From Salipaludibacillus agaradhaerens (lineage in GTDB: Bacteria > Bacillota > Bacilli > Bacillales > Salisediminibacteriaceae): 64,000 nt of DNA. Made by a program: the position numbers and the translations under genes. Location of the stretch: contig NZ_KV917378.1 in NCBI RefSeq assembly GCF_002019735.1, forward strand, positions 2,258,869 through 2,322,868. Reading direction: 5' to 3'. Below, piece by piece: positions 61,266-64,000 of this stretch. How positions within the stretch are numbered: the stretch's first letter is position 1; the number at the start of each line of letters is the position of its first letter. A model generated the notes under the pieces. It made no database searches and had not been told where the DNA came from. It saw only the letters and a list, made by a program, of their open reading frames with translations.

Positions 61266-61374
61266 CATGCAGCCTCCTCATTTAATTGCTTTCGTTACAT
61301 CATAAGCTTAGAGAATAGTGAGAGGAGGCGCAGCTGTTTTTCGATGAAAAGAGTATTTTAACAGTTGAATGGCG

Positions 61375-62397
61375 TTATTTTAACCCCAATATATCCTTTA
61401 ATTCCGCCATTTTGTTTTTTGAAAGGGGAATTTGTGAATGTCCTTTGTCATCAATAATAAGGCTATAGCTATTTCTCGTCCACGTCATCACTTCTCTTAC
61501 TTTTTGTAAGTTAACTATATAAGAACGATGACAGCGAAAAAAGCCGAAAGACCGTAATTTATCCTCTAACTCCTGCATGGTGAAAACACACTTAAAAGAT
61601 TCATTGCGGATGTGTAAATGGGATTGACCACTATAGCTTTCTATATAGTCAATTTCTGTTGGATCAAACAGAATGAGTTTGTCGTTTACTTTCGATGGAA
61701 TTTTGTTAATTTTAAAATCTGTTAGTTCGTCAATAGAAGCAGGGGGATCGGAATAGCCTGTCTTCATGTCCACAGTTTCTAATCCATTTTCATTAAGACG
61801 GTACACAGATTCACCAAAAGTTATAGCTGCCTCCATGTTACTTGTCAAAATTAACAGTGATTTCCCCTCTTCTTTAAGTTCATAAAGAAGATTAATGAAA
61901 ATCCGTTTTGTTTCTATGTCCACATTTTGATCTGGCTCTTCTATCACCATAACCAGAGGATTTTGAAAATATAGCTTCGCCATAGTCAAGCGTCTCATTT
62001 CAGAATATGACAGATGCTTAGCTTTCGTTTGCAATCGATGTTCAAGCTGGAGTTTACGAGCGACAATATCAACCTTTTCCTTTGATTGAAAGAGTCTTTT
62101 TAAAAAAACAAGGTGATCTTTCACACTTAAACGTGGATATACGCCCTCCTCAAGAAATATCACACCCAATTCTGGCATATACGTCCAATCACCACTTGTT
62201 AGTTCACTGTTTCCAATACGTATTTCCCCACCTGTAATCGGGTCATTTCCAGTCAGCCAATTTAACAGTTGCTGGCGACCATCAGTCGTTGTATGAACTG
62301 ATACTATTTCTCCTTCATTTATTGAAAGATGAAAAGGTGAAAAAACAATTGTATTTTCCCGCCGTTTTTCCACGTCTTTCATTTCAAATAAAACCAT
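61375..62397 (-). CDS. Transcription factor fusing a degenerate ABC ATPase to a LytTR domain
   Basis: The 340-residue protein has an ABC-ATPase-like half (about 1-205): the Walker A position reads HTTTDGRQQLL without the GK[ST], the signature-like LSYSEMRRLTMAKL and a Walker B-like VMVIEEPDQNVD remain. From about 240 a LytTR DNA-binding domain follows: DPTEIDYIESYSGQSHLHI, FFRCHRSYIVNL and QIPLSKNKM. It probably senses or docks with the ABC exporter encoded 106 bases downstream and controls it. ATG 62397 has GAGGAGG 10 bases upstream. Confidence 0.88.
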   Translation of the reverse strand: MVLFEMKDVEKRRENTIVFSPFHLSINEGEIVSVHTTTDGRQQLLNWLTGNDPITGGEIRIGNSELTSGDWTYMPELGVIFLEEGVYPRLSVKDHLVFLKRLFQSKEKVDIVARKLQLEHRLQTKAKHLSYSEMRRLTMAKLYFQNPLVMVIEEPDQNVDIETKRIFINLLYELKEEGKSLLILTSNMEAAITFGESVYRLNENGLETVDMKTGYSDPPASIDELTDFKINKIPSKVNDKLILFDPTEIDYIESYSGQSHLHIRNESFKCVFTMQELEDKLRSFGFFRCHRSYIVNLQKVREVMTWTRNSYSLIIDDKGHSQIPLSKNKMAELKDILGLK

Positions 62398-62543
62398 GAC
62401 CCTTAACCTCCTCGTACGTGATACTATGCTTATCATACACTAATTTTTAAGATACAGGGCTATTTGATCAATGATCAAATAGCATTTAAACACCTTGTCC
62501 CAGTGTCTACTTCTATCGCTTCACTAACATTAAACGTATGATT

Positions 62544-63347
62544 TTATCCTTTTCTTTTCTCAGTAAACCATTGAGTTGAAAAATCAACGGCCTGTCGGAG
62601 TGAAAATAATCGTGTTTCAGCTTGACCCACTTGTCCTTTTACAACTTCATACTTCTGTTCAAAGGCATTACCCATTTTAGAAAACTCTTCTTCGGCAAGT
62701 ATAATATCACGATACGTCATCCATTGGCTTTGACCGTTACATGTGACCGGGGCTCCCTGCCATTGTAAGTCATACGAGGGAGCACGATATTCTCCTAGAT
62801 GAAAGCACGTATTAGTATCATATTGGGTGCCTAAAAATAAGACATAAGCATCCGCATCATATAATTTGGCTAGAGGTGACGCTTCACCTAATCCAAATGC
62901 TATTGGGTGATCCGCCATTATTTCAGCATTACTCTTTCCCCAAGCCGCAAAAGACAATGAAGGATGACCACTCCTTATAACACCAGGCCATGTCCGGAAT
63001 AATTCAGCGATTTGTCCCATCCCGCATGTGGGGGTCTTATCAGGGTCATACGTTGGCATCGTCGACCTAATCTCTTCCCACCACTCTTTCGGTACAGCAG
63101 GTGACTGCCAATTTTTCGGATCACTTAAATCACCGCTTTGCGTAGGCATAACAAGTGTCCCTTCCTCGGTTACTACCTCTATTAACGCCTGTATCACAGC
63201 TACTGAACCACCGTTTGTCCACCCAAGGGCTGATAATGAGGAGTGGACGAGAAGAGGCTTCCCGCCTTGAACCCCCATCTGCTTTAAGCTGTCTGATAGT
63301 GACTCAACGGTATTCATCTTATCTGTCGTTTCAATTAACTGCTTCAT
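62544..63347 (-). CDS. AAC(3)-family N-acetyltransferase (YokD-like)
   Basis: The 267-residue protein has family motifs LLVHSSLSALGWTNGG, GTLVMPTQSGDLSDP, MGQIAELFRTWPGVIRSGHP and DAYVLFLGTQYDTNTCFHLGE. Members acetylate aminoglycosides at N3 with acetyl-CoA, but chromosomal Bacillus homologues such as YokD and BA2930 have weak or unknown substrates. GAGGAGG lies 6 bases before the ATG. Its start overlaps the end of the ABC-F gene by 17 bases. Confidence 0.9.
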   Translation of the reverse strand: MKQLIETTDKMNTVESLSDSLKQMGVQGGKPLLVHSSLSALGWTNGGSVAVIQALIEVVTEEGTLVMPTQSGDLSDPKNWQSPAVPKEWWEEIRSTMPTYDPDKTPTCGMGQIAELFRTWPGVIRSGHPSLSFAAWGKSNAEIMADHPIAFGLGEASPLAKLYDADAYVLFLGTQYDTNTCFHLGEYRAPSYDLQWQGAPVTCNGQSQWMTYRDIILAEEEFSKMGNAFEQKYEVVKGQVGQAETRLFSLRQAVDFSTQWFTEKRKG

Positions 63348-64000
63348 TTTCGTCCTCCTCAAGGGACGCTAATTCAATGTAAAGCGCCTCCCTTTTCTTC
63401 TCTAATGCTTGATATTCATCGGCTGATCCCATCTCTTCTTCTAGTGCGTACAACTGGCTTTCCACTTGTTCAAGCGCCACTTCCACTTCGCCTACTGTTC
63501 GTCTCGTTTTTTGACTAACTAGCGCTGGCGTACTAGATGAGAGTATTTCCTTTTTCTTCACGTCCTCCATTTCTTTCATTTTCCGTTTAGCCCACTCATA
63601 ATCCCCCTCAAACACGTGCAGCTTTCCCTTATTTAACCAACAAACACGGTCAAACAATTTATTAATGAAGTACCTATCATGTGACACCGCTAATACCGTA
63701 CCATCGAACGATTCAAGGACTTCTTCTAAGACATCCCGTGACTCAATGTCAAGGTGATTGGTCGGCTCATCAAGTACAAGAAGATTAATATCTTGATACA
63801 TTAACTGTGCTAGCCGTAGTCGCATTTTCTCTCCGCCACTAAGCTGAGAAATATTTTTATAAACGGCATAGCCAAAAAACAAAAACCGTGCTAAATGGTG
63901 ACGAGCCTCCTCCTCTGACACAGCCACCACCTCACGATACACTTCCATCACAGATTTACCTTGCAGGACGTTATCATGAAATACGTGTTGAGCAAGGTAG
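63331..64000 (-). CDS. ABC-F family ATPase, C-terminal part
   Basis: The frame is open to the window edge; about 222 residues are seen. It has the second ABC domain: signature LSGGEKMRLRLAQL, Walker B LLVLDEPTNHLDIES and switch LAVSHDRYF, then the C-terminal extension with a Lys/Glu-rich coiled coil. ABC-F proteins act on the ribosome in translation control or antibiotic protection. Which subgroup this is needs the missing N-terminal part. Translation is coupled to the AAC(3) gene. Confidence 0.92.
   Translation of the reverse strand, partial: YLAQHVFHDNVLQGKSVMEVYREVVAVSEEEARHHLARFLFFGYAVYKNISQLSGGEKMRLRLAQLMYQDINLLVLDEPTNHLDIESRDVLEEVLESFDGTVLAVSHDRYFINKLFDRVCWLNKGKLHVFEGDYEWAKRKMKEMEDVKKKEILSSSTPALVSQKTRRTVGEVEVALEQVESQLYALEEEMGSADEYQALEKKREALYIELASLEEDENEAVN

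Overview
The window is a low-GC chromosomal segment of a spore-forming member of the Bacillaceae. The evidence is a CotX-like spore coat gene, a DUF3231 protein, a YflT stress protein, a poly-gamma-glutamate capsule operon, B. subtilis-type nas and yrrT-mcc operons, a TnrA/GlnR box and an S-box riboswitch. A halophilic or alkaliphilic relative is plausible but cannot be proved from this stretch. I see no rRNA or tRNA gene, CRISPR array, insertion sequence or prophage.

Layout. 0-4.1 kb: end of a capsule operon (pgsB, pgsC, pgsA, a CapD-type gamma-glutamyltransferase). 4.2-6.9 kb: a KtrB potassium channel and PatB. 7-8.65 kb: two tandem arrays of a ~152-bp structured repeat either side of ywbE; single copies recur at about 0.35, 22.1, 37.8, 44.3, 54.1 and 57.9 kb. 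8.7-13.1 kb: small stress and membrane genes. 13.4-19.9 kb: one minus-strand operon for a C4-dicarboxylate transporter, a two-subunit class I fumarase and a three-subunit fumarate reductase/succinate dehydrogenase whose third subunit is a CCG-domain (HdrB/SdhE-like) protein. A Crp/Fnr-type palindrome lies upstream, and a DcuS/MalK-type two-component system is encoded at 22.4-24.8 kb. 27-37 kb: complete nitrate assimilation from uptake through nitrate and nitrite reductases to siroheme synthesis, with a TnrA box about 50 bp upstream of the predicted start point. 37-55 kb: spore coat genes mixed with oxidative-stress enzymes (two manganese catalases, an Fe/Mn SOD, a Cu-Zn SOD-like lipoprotein, a quinone reductase, a DJ-1 protein) and two lipoproteins. 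55.2-58.6 kb: reverse transsulfuration operon yrrT-luxS-mccA-mccB, in which luxS carries an in-frame TGA. 58.9-59.5 kb: a canonical SAM-I riboswitch with its own promoter, antiterminator and terminator, followed only by a small FbpA-like gene. 59.7-64 kb: an ABC exporter, a regulator fusing a degenerate ABC ATPase to a LytTR domain, an AAC(3)-family acetyltransferase and the end of an ABC-F protein.

How the parts fit. The 13-25 kb block looks like a malate/fumarate-to-succinate respiration module with its own sensor. The 27-37 kb block supplies ammonium from nitrate under nitrogen limitation. The 55-59 kb block recycles methionine-derived sulfur to cysteine and sits beside a SAM sensor. The observations most worth following are the structured repeat family, the type-E-like fumarate reductase operon, the orphan S-box, the interrupted luxS, the TrpD2 gene locked into the nas operon, and the ABC-LytTR fusion.
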